Part shown: piece by piece, positions 1 through 11,275 of the stretch
Numbering within the stretch: position 1 is the first letter of the stretch
How the letters are laid out: each line of letters opens with the position of its first letter
Assembly: GCF_932294415.1 (NCBI RefSeq)
Contig: NC_065544.1
Coordinates: forward strand, 38,395,293 to 38,459,292
DNA length: 64,000 nt
Direction of reading: 5' to 3'
DNA from: Quercus robur
Lineage: Eukaryota; Streptophyta; Magnoliopsida; Fagales; Fagaceae
The notes under the pieces: generated by a model
What the model was told of the DNA's origin: nothing
The model's input: only the letters and a program-made list of their open reading frames with translations
Databases searched by the model: none
Program-made: the position numbers and the translations under genes

Positions 1-172
1 TTTGGTATTGTGTCAAAATGAACATGGCCGTTAAGTGATAGAATGGAGAATACTAACATGGCTAACGCTCAAATTAAAATATTATTTTTTATGCTACATG
101 ACTTTCACATAAGCTGCCATGTCTCACCTTCTCAAAAAAAAGCAGCCATGTCTCATTAATTATAAATATCAA

Positions 173-175
<3 letters not shown>

Positions 176-261
<86 letters not shown>
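176..261. repeat. (CT)n microsatellite
   Basis: An uninterrupted CT dinucleotide run of about 86 bp. It creates spurious Arg-Glu and Leu-Ser reading frames on the two strands. The rest of 1-588 is AT-rich and shows no gene. Confidence 0.97.
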
Positions 262-263
<2 letters not shown>

Positions 264-596
264 CGACCGAAACTCTTCAAGCTCCTTCAATTAGGCCAAT
301 CAATTGAATATAAATTGGAGTAAAACACAAGTTTTTTTTGTAACTTTTAAGAAGAAAATAAGCCAAGGAAACAAATGCAAACACATCAAAAAATCAAATA
401 CGAGATCAATACTGTAAAATCAAAGAAATATATCACACCTGTTGCATCATTAAAGGGTATTGATAGCATTATTTTTAACACATTGTGTTGTGGATCATTG
501 CGTGCGTTTCAGTTTTCTTTTGGCAAAGGAATATCTTTGATGAGTTTTTTTTATCAAGGAAAGCCTATGCTAGACTGAGACTTGCGGTGTTTGATC

Positions 597-1320
597 CATG
601 GTTTTCAAACCTGGACCATTCATTGAACCGTAAAAGGGAGAGATTCAAGATTTTTAAGGTCGAACCGAGGTCGAACCGTGATGATGTCATAATTAATTTA
701 ATAATTATTTAAATATAAATAAATATATTAAATTTGTAAATATTAGCAAAATTTACTAAAAATATCTTAAAAATTGAAACAAAATTTCAATGAAAATTTC
801 ATGATATTATAAGGTTAACATAAAATAGTACATTATAAGGTTAATAAAAAATAGTACCACATAAATAAGCATAATTTTTTATTATATAATAATCCTTTAA
901 GAGAAATCATTTCAATTAACTAAAAACAACTTTTAAAATAAATTCATAAATTGCATAGGTATTATTCTTAAATAAAAAGTTAATTTAGCAATGAAAAAAA
1001 AATTAGTAATATTTAATATGTTGAGAAAGATAATATAGAAGTTTAGAAACTATAAATCATGTAAATTTAATATAAATTTAATAATACTGCATATTAGCTC
1101 CCAAGAAGAGCACATGGTTCGTTGGTCATGGCTTTAGACTTGGTGCTTACAAGGTGAGAGAATTCAGGTTCGAATCCTGGCAGCTTTCCCTATTCCATGT
1201 ATACTCGGTTCTCTTAGAAATCATGTATACTAGGTTCTCATAGTTAAAAAACTGGATTTATTACCGGTTCACGGTTAACTCGGTCGGACTAGAGGGTCCG
1301 GTCTAGGTTTAAAAACCATG
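597..1320. mobile_element. TIR transposon (hAT-like MITE family 1)
   Basis: The ends are inverted repeats starting CATGGTTTT(C/T)AAACC, about 19 of 21 matching. They are flanked by a perfect 8-bp direct repeat GTTTGATC at 589-596 and 1321-1328. An 8-bp duplication is typical of hAT elements. The interior is AT-rich and non-coding, so the copy is non-autonomous. A 175-bp relative with the same ends lies at 26815-26989. The superfamily is inferred from duplication length only. Confidence 0.8.
1098..1190 (+). mobile_element. tRNA-derived SINE-like fragment
   Basis: An A-box-like stretch (TTGGTCATGGCTTTAGACTT) is followed by a B-box match (GGTTCGAATCC) at SINE-like spacing. It has no cloverleaf, so it is not a tRNA gene. 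It lies inside the TIR element at 597-1320 and appears to be nested in it. Confidence 0.5.
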
Positions 1321-1965
1321 GTTTGATCTCATGGATTTCGGAGGTGCGGGTGATGGGGACACTATGAAGTATGAACATAGAGGCCATTGAGGATAATTTT
1401 TTTTTTTTTAAATTTCTTTTTAATGTTGACGTGGCAATACACATGGCTATTCATGTGAATGAAAATAATATTTTATTTTAAACATTAGCTATATTAGCAT
1501 TTTCCATTCATTACTTAACGGTATGGACCATTTTAACACAATACTAAAAAGTTAGAGATCAAATTGACACAATTGAAAGGTTATGAAACAAATTGAGATA
1601 TGACTTAAAAGATAGAGACTAACTTTATAATTTACCCTAAAGCTCAAAACGTATCATCAACAATAAGGTTTGCTAAAGTATATCCCTGACCCTATATCAA
1701 CCCTTGATTATTCTTACTTTTGCTGAATGTGACTTAGATGAAGGTTGAATTTCCATAGACATGAATTTTGAAGGAAAAAAGGTCTATAGATCTCATCTTA
1801 TGAAATGATTTTTTTAATAAAAAAGAAAAACAGAGATCACGCTAATATTGATGTCAACAACACTACCATTTAAACTAGGTTGCAAAATCCATATAAATTT
1901 TCCATCAAATCATAAATTTTTGTTTATTTAGATTTGCAAACTTTTAGTCAAATTCATAATTATTG

Positions 1966-2385
1966 TTACCAATCATGCATCTTTATATACTGAGCCAACT
2001 CTGGATAATATAAGTAGAATCCATCCTCTTGTACTGTCCAATAGTAATTGTTCCCACCACACACCTTTGCAAGATATGCCGAATACACATCAAAAGCAGC
2101 ATAGAAGTTGTCGTACCAAAAATAGCAGTAGAAAAGTGTTGAAGCTATCCAATGGAGGCGAAAAGAGAATTCCCACTCTCCTTTGGGCTGAAGAGTTCTA
2201 ATGCCTAAATCATCATCTCCAGATTTACAATGGTAGTTAAGGAGTTTGTTGTTGAGGTTGTTGATGATTAGTACATGGTGTTTAGCAAAATTGTCCAATG
2301 TCAACGTAGAAGAACTACTTAGGTCAAAGGCTATGAGAAGGACAAGCACAAAACAATAAAATTGGGATACCATCATTTGTTTCAT
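1966..2385 (-). CDS. S-protein homologue (plant self-incompatibility S1 family), copy 1
   Basis: A single-exon, 139-residue secreted protein. Residues 1-26 form a hydrophobic signal peptide. The mature part has the S1-family layout: a paired hydrophobic/Asn segment (residues 38-50), the HCKS-DDDLG signature (52-61), LQPKGEWEF (65-73), a TLFYCYFW strand (83-90) and a late W..Q.DGFYLY segment (116-126). Cysteines are at 53, 87 and 109. In poppy the S1 family includes the stigmatic self-incompatibility determinants. Most family members in other plants have unknown roles as small secreted proteins, so no self-incompatibility function is claimed. A TATA box lies about 60 bp upstream. This is the best preserved of four related copies. 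Confidence 0.85.
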   Translation of the reverse strand: MKQMMVSQFYCFVLVLLIAFDLSSSSTLTLDNFAKHHVLIINNLNNKLLNYHCKSGDDDLGIRTLQPKGEWEFSFRLHWIASTLFYCYFWYDNFYAAFDVYSAYLAKVCGGNNYYWTVQEDGFYLYYPELAQYIKMHDW

Positions 2386-2441
2386 TTTTATGGTGCTTAG
2401 AGAAGATATTTGTTTACTCCTGAAATGTATTGCCCTTTCAC

Positions 2442-2449
2442 TTTTATAG
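2442..2449 (-). promoter_or_regulatory. Probable TATA box of S-protein copy 1
   Basis: TATAAAAG on the minus strand, about 60 bp before the ATG. Equivalent TATAAAA motifs at similar distance precede copy 2 (near 32525-32532) and broken copy 3 (near 36361-36370). The promoter was therefore duplicated with the gene. Confidence 0.6.
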
Positions 2450-2748
2450 CTAAAGGTTGCCCAATTGCAGGTATAGTGGTATACAAAGCTTGTTCAAATT
2501 CAATGTGACTTTTACATGTATTAAATGCACCTTAATTTTACATTAGGAAAATTGCATTAACCTCTGCCAAGCTTTGCTTAATTATACTAAATACTCCATT
2601 GTTTTGAATTGTTCACAAACCTCCATAGATTTTCAAAATGAACTACACCCAACTCCCTGTTGTTTAGGAACATTAGTTTACTAATGAAAAATGAAAAATT
2701 AATTTAAATTTTGTATATTTTCATTTTCACCCTTCCTTTTCAAATGGA

Positions 2749-2779
<31 letters not shown>

Positions 2780-3651
2780 AATTCTTAAAATCATCCAAAA
2801 GAAAAAAAAGAGAGATTTATTTAAATCCAAATTTAATAATATTAAATAAATAAATCGAAAAAGCTCAAAAAATCAATGTTGCAATATTCAAAATAGGCCA
2901 TCAAAGAATTTAAGGTTTCTCAAGAATTATAGGGAGGAATGTCGATATTTTTTTGTCACTGGTTTTGGTGCCAAACAAATAGCAAGATAAATCCCCTCCC
3001 CCCAATAGCCTCATGCTTAGTGATCCACTAGCACTTTAAGCAATGTTTTTCAACTTCTTTATTTTCATTTTTACCTTCTTTTCATCCAAAGGTTAACAAT
3101 AACCTCAAAAATGGTTATCAATACATATGTATTGATAAAGGATAATTGGCAATGATGGAAGGATACAATTCAAGAAATTACTACCAAAATACCCTTCGGC
3201 CTCTGCCATTCATTAGTTTTTGTAAACATACAATTAAAATAAAATAAAAATAAATAAATAAAAACACACGATTGCAATTCAATGAACTATGCGAATATGC
3301 TTCTCGAAATTTTATGCGTAACTCCTGATCTAGCTCAAATTCGCTAAGCAAGGAAATAGTGCTCCACCATAAGGTTTATGGTGATTTTTTAAAGAAGAAC
3401 GTTATTTCTTGATGGGAAATCTTATATTTCTTTAATGGGATATATTGAAACTCGAAATGTTGATTTCTTGACCTTTTCTTTTTATGGTTATGGATTTAAA
3501 AATTTCCCTATTTGCTTTTTAATCCATTAGTAATAGATAATAAAATGGGAATTCCATTTGGAGAGGATTAAAGCAAAAATATACAAATTTTATAATCATT
3601 TTTAAAGTTTCTTTAGTGGATTTATCGGATTTAAGTTGTAAGAAAGGTAAG

Positions 3652-4046
3652 AACAAAGTTTAATTACAAAATTGGTTGTAGTCTTAAATTACACAACCTT
3701 ACTTAATATTTTTTTATTGGAAGTGAATTTTGACAAATCTACTATTGGATCCATCTTCTTCTTATATTCTCCATGCTTGCAAAATTTCTAAAAAATTAAA
3801 GATCAATAGCTATGTCATCATTAAATTGTTTAAATTGCAAGTTTTTGTAATTTAAAATTATGCATAAAATATAAATTTATAGATCATATAATAAATAATA
3901 TCCAATTGACACAAAATTTGATATGTGTATTAAGAGTGTAATAAACATGCAAACAGTTAGATTTCTAAAATATGTAGTAATGTTTATTTTATTGAGTAAG
4001 GTTGTAGCCTTAGACTACAACTAATTTTGTAATTAAACTTTATCCA
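3652..4046. mobile_element. MITE family 2, copy 1
   Basis: About 395 bp with long terminal inverted repeats (about 35-40 bp, core AAAGTTTAATTACAAAAT, then TTGGTTGTAG-like). The interior carries a conserved stretch around 'cttatattctccatgcttgcaaaatt' (cut to its core here) that is also found at 17310-17420 and 48040-48140. It is non-coding. The target duplication could not be fixed. Confidence 0.6.
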
Positions 4047-4572
4047 AAAGATAATTGTTATTTAAAAAAACCAATGACATTTTTATTATAATGTAGAACT
4101 ACAAGGACTTTAGTGTAATTTCAATAATCAGGGAAGGTAAATGCAATTTTTCTACTTTTCATTTTTGGCACTCATTAACCTAAGTCGGATGGTTCGTTAA
4201 ATATTCAACATTAAATATACTTGAATATTAAATATCTTGACTCATTAAATGTATCAGAAAATAAATTTGTCTAAATCTAGATTTTAAATTTGGGTCATGT
4301 TAAGGGATTCCCTTAGAGCAATTGTTAATAAACCATTTTATGGGAAATATAAAAAGCTGATAAAAAAATTAATTGCTTTATCATTTTCCCATAAAATGTT
4401 TCTAAAAATAATTCCTAAACTAATGCATATAGAGTACTCATTAACATTTCCCTTTAAATTTTTTGCAATAAATCAATCAAAAAAATATATTGCAATAAAT
4501 ATGCTTGTTTAATATTTGCATAATTAATTTGTCTTGCATTAATAAATACGCATAATTAATGCTCCAACATTA

Positions 4573-4796
4573 AGGGTCCGTTTGGATACAACTTATATTG
4601 CTAAAAACTGAAAACTGAAAACACTGTAACAAAATAATTTTTAAATGTGTGAAAAATTACTGTTCACTCTTTTTTTTATTGTTCATATGCCTTGGTGTAC
4701 TGTTCATGTCCCATGAACAATGCACCAAGCGCTAGTCTTTAAAAAAAAAAAAAAAATGCAAACGTGGGGCTTAAAACGTGGATCCAAACCCACACG
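4573..4796. mobile_element. MITE with GTTTGGAT-type ends
   Basis: Starts GGGTCCGTTTGGATACAAC and ends in the imperfect inverted copy GTGGATCCAAACCCACAC. It is about 224 bp, non-coding, with an internal A-run and an internal short inverted repeat around TGTTCATG. This is typical of a common class of plant non-autonomous elements. Confidence 0.55.
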
Positions 4797-5900
4797 AAAT
4801 GTACTTGCATATAAAATATCTTGATGGTAATTAATTTATCATAATTAAGTAATATCTTCCACTAAAACATGCTTGTTTTAAAAAGGAAAATGCTAAAATT
4901 ATAAACTATTTCATAAACTTTTTACAAAATGATGATGATGTAAGTGATTATTGGTAAATGAAAATATGATATTAGTGGTAGGCTTAGATAAGAACTAGTT
5001 AGAACTTGTCATATTAATAGTTTGTAAAAATATTAGCATTACCTTTTTAAAAAGGATTTACAATAACAATTTTTTCTTACATTAATAAAAATGCGTAGTT
5101 AATGTGTAACATTAAGTATACTTGCTTTTTAAATGACTTAGCACTCATTAAATATACTTGATAATAAACTACTTTCAGTTTAATTATTAAATGTCTGTCA
5201 ATAAATTGCTTAATAAATGATATGACTATTTTATGTTTAAGATTTATGGAGGCCGTTGGGAGTTAATTCAAGATAAAATTAGGGATTCTAAGACACTTTC
5301 TCGAAATCTATCTCTTGGACTCAAATGTTGAATGTGCTTTGAAATTGAGGATACCTCCTCAATTTATAAAGGTGAAAATCCTCGGTAGATAAGTTGGAGT
5401 GAATTATATACTCCTCAATGCTAAAATTATTTGGCATTTATCTATGAAAATGATTGGATCAAGTTGCATCTCAACTAAATCAAGAAAATAAAGAATTAAT
5501 TTCAAAACAGAATACTTATGTGTTATTTTATGTTTTTTGAGTGCCAATTGGCACTTGATGCACTTTAAAAATATAGACTTGATTTCAAAACAGAGTACTT
5601 GAGTGTCATTTGATGTTTTTTGAGTTCCTATTGGCACTTGATGCACTTTAAAAATCTAATCGACATTTTACCATAAGAGACTCAAGTTTATTCGGTTTGA
5701 GTCCAACTTGATTTTCTGATCAATCTAAGAGATAAATACGACTTTGGACCTATTTTATCATTTTTCAAGTATTATAACGCCAAGAGATATTTATTAATTT
5801 TAAATGTTTATTAATTTAAAATATAATAAACTATTTATTTAAAATTAAGACAACTATCCAAGGGAATTATCTAGTGCATGCATCCACCCTCTTATTTAAG

Positions 5901-6081
5901 GTTTGATTTAATGAAATTATGACACAGAAATAAATTAAAATTATATTTTAATACTTTCAATAAACAATCTTAATAAATTAATCATAATCACATGTGATAA
6001 ACCCTAATCATGGACTGCATATAATCCGTAAAAATCATAATTCAGCTTGATCTTGCAATTTGTGGTTCAATTTATGCATAT

Positions 6082-6120
<39 letters not shown>

Positions 6121-7075
6121 CTTTTTTGTTAGGACTTGTAAGTTTTATTTTTCAATTAAGCTTTTTAAAATATAATAATCAAAATTTTGATTTTTCCTTT
6201 CATCATAGAATGATGGTTTCCCTGGTGGTGAGATTAAATGAAGGTTGGAAAACATGATATCTACTAATAGGCGGCATGCTGATGCATGTATAAGATTAAT
6301 TCCAATGTAATTTTGATTGATCCAAAAATGAATAATTAAAATATAATTGAAGATAGTTCCTATTGGTCCAAATGATAAATAATCATAGGCATGTTGATGC
6401 AAATTGGTTGATTAAGCAGATTTTTTATTTATTTTTATTTTATGTTGTTTCCTCTTTCCTAGTTTAAATGGGATTTTATTTTATGTTCTTTTATTTTTGC
6501 TTGTTGAATTAGGAATTTCTTTCCCTTTTCTAGTTGAGTTAGGATTCTTTTCCTTTTTCTTTTTTTTTTTTTTTTTTTGGAGAGGAAACGATAGTAGATT
6601 TTATTAAGTAAAAACAATATATACAATAGGGAAGAGAAAGAGGGACATATGACCCCCTATTTCTATTTCTCTTTTGCATCACTAGAGTAGCACGATTACA
6701 TCGTAAACAAAGAACAACATAAAACTCTGTTGTTTCTAATCACTTCCCATAAAAAGAGATTTAACAGTTCAAAAAATCATTACATTACATTTTTATTGGT
6801 TTATTTATTTTCTTTGTTTTCACCTCCTTAAAGAGCACCCCGCCATTTTCAAGAAACTGAAATCCATTATCAAGAATAGCATGATCGTCCATTGATGGAG
6901 TTAGATTTTTTAAGTGCAATCCATCTCATGTATAACAAGTTTTTTATTTTTTATTTTTTATTTTTAGAGAGATTTCAACAGTTGATCTAATTAGAACTCA
7001 CAGTATAACAAGTTAACAACACATGCTTAACAAAAAGGTTGTGGACTTGATTTGATTACGTACAACCCCTACATC
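5901..7075. other. Gene-free AT-rich stretch with T-runs
   Basis: It holds a 36-base T-run (6085-6120) and a second T-run (about 6559-6578) that begins sequence resembling the reversed 3' end of a LINE (to about 6790). Neither has a preserved reading frame. I see no gene. Confidence 0.5.
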
Positions 7076-7080
7076 TCACG

Positions 7081-7611
7081 TGATGATGTCGTAAAAATCA
7101 CCAGTGAGCCACACAGTCCTCGCACACTCGAAGCAAGACCTACACAACAAAAAGAGAAGACCTAATAGAGAGCACCGGTGTGGTGCCGGCTAAATACCCT
7201 TCAAAGGTCAAGTTAGAACTATTCTCACAACTCTAGAGTGTTAAAGAGGGGTAAATTATGCGTACCTTTTTCTTGAGGGTCTTTGGGTTTTTATAGTCGC
7301 ATAGGGACATACCCCAAGACTTGTGGAACAAGTCTTTTCCTTATAAGAAAGATATTCATTAATACGCGTATATTCTAGAATTCTAGTCATATTGGAATTC
7401 CATTCATGTTGGGACTCTACGAATCAGGGCTAATCGTATGTCACAAGTATTTAAGGTTCCTTCGAGACTACGTGATGATGAGTTGGATGCCACATGGCCA
7501 CTCGATCCATCCACGCTGCACCCATCCTAACGTGATCCGTCCAATGCGAGTACACTTTTCTTACGTCAAGTCCGTCAAGATGGATCCATCATGTTTAATT
7601 TTTCCTCTTTA
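7081..7611 (-). repeat. Element A 3' LTR
   Basis: Direct repeat of 16541-17071, same length. Its terminal CA (plus-strand reading) has mutated to TA. The purine-rich priming tract lies just inside it (minus strand, about 7612-7630). A TATA-like CTATAAAAAC lies at 7287-7296 on the minus strand. Confidence 0.88.
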
Positions 7612-8059
7612 GTTGCCCCCTTCACCCCATGGGTCCATGATATTTGAGTGGAAGGAACCATGGGGTGACAGTTCATTCGAGATCCTCAGACTTGTTAGGT
7701 TGGCCTGAAATCATTTATTGCGCAAGACATGTGGCGTTCGTTGAGTGGCCATTCTCTTGGATTGAAGTGTCACTTCGCCTTCCGTGATATCTCTCTATAT
7801 AAACCAACCCTCCTCCCTCTCATTTTTTACTTTTCTGTTGAAATCTACGATCAGAGCACATTCGTCATCCTTGCTAGACAGACAAGACTGTCCAGCCGTT
7901 TTACCCATTGTTGTAGCTCTTATCCGTCCGTCCTGCTATTTTGGTGAGTATTTCTCCCCTTCCACTTAGAAAATTTCTTCTTTTTACACTTTAAATTTGC
8001 ATTACCATCGCCCACTACAGACACATCAGAGTCTTAGGATTAACCGTCGCATGTAGGAC
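7612..8059. other. Element A interior between 3' LTR and antisense gene
   Basis: It contains the purine-rich tract on the minus strand next to the LTR. Around 7794-7803 on the plus strand there is a CTATATAAAC stretch that could be the TATA box of the opposite-strand gene starting at 8060. No reading frame of note. Confidence 0.45.
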
Positions 8060-10240
8060 ATGTTTAGTGCGTCAAGTCACCAGTCATTTGTCTGTTACGG
8101 GGCGGGCTACGAGGAAGTGTACCCGTCAGGTCACGAAGACCATGATAGTCAGAGTGAAGAGAGGAGCCCATCTGCTTCTTCTTTGTCCTCAAGGAACAAG
8201 GGTTTGGAGATGAGTGATGAAAAGGGTTCTAATGACGGACCAGACAACAATGACCTCCCAATCCAGCCCATTGTGGGTCCTGATGGACTTAGGCAGTTCG
8301 TCATGCTACCCGAGTGATCAGTAAATTATTTTACTTCCTCAATTAAAGAGAAACACTTTAAAACGTTTAGAGCCCATTTTCAGATACCAGATAACATTTC
8401 CGTCCGTCTGCCCTACGAGTCGGAGAAATGTTATTACGAAGGTTTGGAAGGTGTCAGAGTATATGAGCAAATGTTGAAGGCTAGGCTCAGGTTTCCCTTG
8501 AGTTCCCTTCATCATGAGCTACTCCAACACTTAGGTCTGTCCGTCAACTAGGTATCTCCAAATGCTTGGAGGGTCTTCCTAGCAGTGGATGTCCTTTATG
8601 GGGTTATGTCGGACGATGCTAGGAGGTTGACGGTATGAGAATTCCTTAACTGTTACCGTCCAAATGAGATAGATAAATCAAGGGGCATGTATAGCTTTAC
8701 ACCTAGAAGCCTATTGTTGAGGCTTGTGTATGAGATCCCGGACTCCAATAGGAACTGGAAGAGTCATTATTTCTTCCTAGAGGGGAATGAATGGATAGAC
8801 CATCCAGGGGACACAGAGTTCATGCTCATCGACACAACTTGGGGCATATTGAACCCATCCGGTATGCACCCGTCCTAATGCATGAGTCCTTTTAATTGTT
8901 CGGTTTTCATTTTTCCCAATCTCTTTAACCGTTCTCTTTCTGCAGTTTGATGGCATCCACAAATTACTCTTGAGCAGTAGAGCTTTCTAGAAAGGATTTT
9001 TAATAAGACCAAGCCAGAGGAGAGGACTTGGGCTAAGTTAGTTACGCTAAACACTCTTAATTGGTATTGTGACGGACCGGAGCCTACCCCTGAGGCCATT
9101 AGATACGACATTCGAGTGCGCCAACGTAAGTCTGTCACTAACACTTATTTGAATTTTTGGATTTCTTACCATATAGCTAATTTTCGTCCATCTTCCTTTT
9201 ATAGAAATGGATGCTGCCAAGAGGAGGGCTATGATTAAGGCCCCGGCTGCCAAGAAGGTAGAGGACGGTACTCAGGCACCAAAGGGGATGGGCCCAAACA
9301 ACCCGTCCACTAAGAGGAAAACTTTAACCAAACAAGACCATGTACCCAAAAAGCCTAGGATTCCTTCGGATACCGTCGTGGGGCTGGAGGCAGAAGGGGC
9401 GAAGACGGTTACCCCGGCTAAGCATGGAGCTGGAAAAGGCTTAATGAAGGGGCCGTCACCCTCTCAGTAGAAGCCACCCGTCCTTTTCTGTGGGGACCCC
9501 GAATATGCCCTAGAGACGCTGACGTCCATCATGACAACTGACAATTATGAAGACTTAAGCAACCATTCCACGGAGGCAATGGGGGAGACGAGGCTCTTTA
9601 GCATAGCTCAAGTAATTCTCCATCTGTCATTACTTTTTAGTTCACATCTAACCCCCTTTTCCCTTTTCAATGGTCATCATGAAAGGGCTAATGGGACGGT
9701 GCCTTCACCATGAGACAACCCTGAAACGTGTGCGGGCAAAGGCAGACTTGACGGAAGATGAACTGAATCAGCTCAAAGCATGGAAGTCTAATATGGAAAA
9801 GAAGTTTGACCTTTCGGAGAAGGTAAGGAAGGAGCTTGAGCAGGGGATGGAGGAGGTAAAGAAGGTCCTGGAGGACAAGGATAAGGAGATCTAGGACCTG
9901 AAGGATCAACTCCGTCAGGCTAAGGGAGTGGCGATCCATTAATACCGCAACTCCGACGCCTTGCTGTCCGAGCTCGGAGACTCTTTTCTAGAGGGTTTTG
10001 ATGATGCTATCCGTTAAGTCAAGATGGCCTACCCTGACTTGGACATGTCCAACATCAAAGTCGAAGACCGAGGCCAAACCTCCATCATGCCCGTCGCCTC
10101 AGAGAATATTGAGGATCTTTTTGCTGAGGATGCAACTCAAGGCGACGGAGAGTTAGCCCAGGCACAGAATGCTCAAGGTCAAGTCCAACTTGTAGGGGAT
10201 GACACCCGTCAGGAGAAGGATGCAAACCCTCAAGAGTGGT

Positions 10241-10241
<1 letters not shown>
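8060..10241 (+). pseudogene. Element A opposite-strand gene (gypsy-type 'Transposase_28'-like), broken
   Basis: A multi-exon coding remnant on the strand opposite to gag-pol. It starts with an acidic/serine-rich leader (8060-8314), then a domain resembling the 'putative gypsy type transposon' family (about 8390-8860, with LRFPLSSLHHELLQHLGL and PNAWRVFLAVDVL). Next come an exon at about 8946-9125, a basic exon from 9205 (AAKRRAMIKAPAAKK), and a coiled-coil exon at about 9683-10010 rich in Lys/Glu (ELNQLKAWKSNMEKK). GT-AG boundaries are visible at 8862/8945 and 9126/9204. In-frame stops at 8315-8317 and several later sites break it. Such antisense genes are known from Tat-lineage elements; their function is unknown. 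A 41-base T-run follows at 10242-10282. Confidence 0.7.
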
Positions 10242-10285
<44 letters not shown>

Positions 10286-10599
10286 TTGGGAGAACAATCC
10301 TTTAATTTTATCCGTCATCACTTTTTCCATGTTAAACAATTTCCCTTCAAGGGTTTTATATTTTTATCTGCTTATTTTGGTTTAATTGGTTGTATCATGG
10401 TTGTTATGAACACAATGGGTCCATTCTATATGACCCGTCATTTAAGCCTTAATGGAAATTATGGGGGTTTGAATTTCGACGGATCCGTCCGTTATGTGCT
10501 TTTAAGGCCTTCCATTTTTTGGCCATGGAGTTAAAAACCCATCTCCCAAAATGTGTCCGTCCACATTGTGTTTTGGACTTTAAGTTATGTCCGTCTTAA

Positions 10600-11085
10600 T
10601 GACTAGAGGGACCGTCCTCCTTATGGACTCGGTTAGACTTTCACCCTCAATGGGCGATCCGTCCACTTTTAAAAATTTCCATACCCCTGGATGGATCGTT
10701 CACCTTATAGGCTTAATAATTCATCATTCAAGGATTGTCCGTCCACTAAATGGACTTTCATCTCCTTTAGACGATCCGTCCATTTTTTTGGACTAGGATT
10801 TTCATCCTCCCTGGACGAACCGTCCACTTTATGGACTTGATAGTATTTACATCCTTTATGGATGAACCGTCCAGTTTATGGACTTGGTAAGATTTTCATC
10901 CTTCGTGGATGAATCGTCCATTTTATGGACTTGGTAGAACTTGGTAGAATTTTCATCCTTCATAGATGTACCGTCCACTTTGTGGACTTGAATACAATTT
11001 TCATCCTCTGTGGATGACCCGTCCATAAAATTCTCATCCTTCATGGATGAACCGTCCACTTTATGGACTTAGTAGAATTTTCATA
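10600..11085. repeat. Degenerate tandem array, about 47-bp period (element A)
   Basis: Repeats of the theme CCGTCCACTTTATGGACTT plus TTTTCATCCTTCATGGATGA. The CCGTCCA core recurs near 10820, 10867, 10914, 10971, 11019 and 11051. Each unit holds small inverted motifs (TCCAxxxxATGGA). It sits between the convergent 3' ends of gag-pol and the opposite-strand gene, as the 80-bp array does in element B. Confidence 0.8.
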
Positions 11086-11275
11086 AAAAGACCAGTCATA
11101 TCTGAATATTCCTTGTATTATTAAACCAAAAGTAGTTCTTTAAAGGAGAAGCTTAAAAACTTAAAAAGTGAAAATAAACCGTCTAGATAGTAAACTAGAA
11201 AAGCGGAGAATGTTGCAATAATTAAATTAAACTAGCAAAATGTGAAAAAACTGAGAATCTGTTGAATGTCGCTTT

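Larger units (their letters stand above)
1660..5900 (-). repeat. Duplicated unit 1 carrying an S-protein homologue
   Basis: DNA on both sides of the S-protein gene resembles other parts of the window. The part after the stop codon (1690-1960) matches 31790-32040, 35650-35930 and 50540-50825. The promoter side (2386-2720) matches 32469-32770 and 36306-36600. The far side (5210-5900) matches 48560-49180. This points to old segmental duplication; boundaries are approximate. Apart from the gene and two MITEs the unit is AT-rich and non-coding. Confidence 0.6.

Noticed and set aside
89..307. Reading frames of Arg-Glu and Leu-Ser repeats
   Set aside because: They are products of the CT microsatellite read on both strands; the same holds at 34585-34824.
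1160..1190. Possible tRNA gene (GGTTCGAATCC)
   Set aside because: Only A- and B-box-like motifs are present, without acceptor or anticodon stems; a SINE fragment explains it. Same for 53060-53120 and 54240-54320.
10199..10534. Open frame with poly-Phe
   Set aside because: It runs through the 41-base T-run and has no domain; chance frame in element A.
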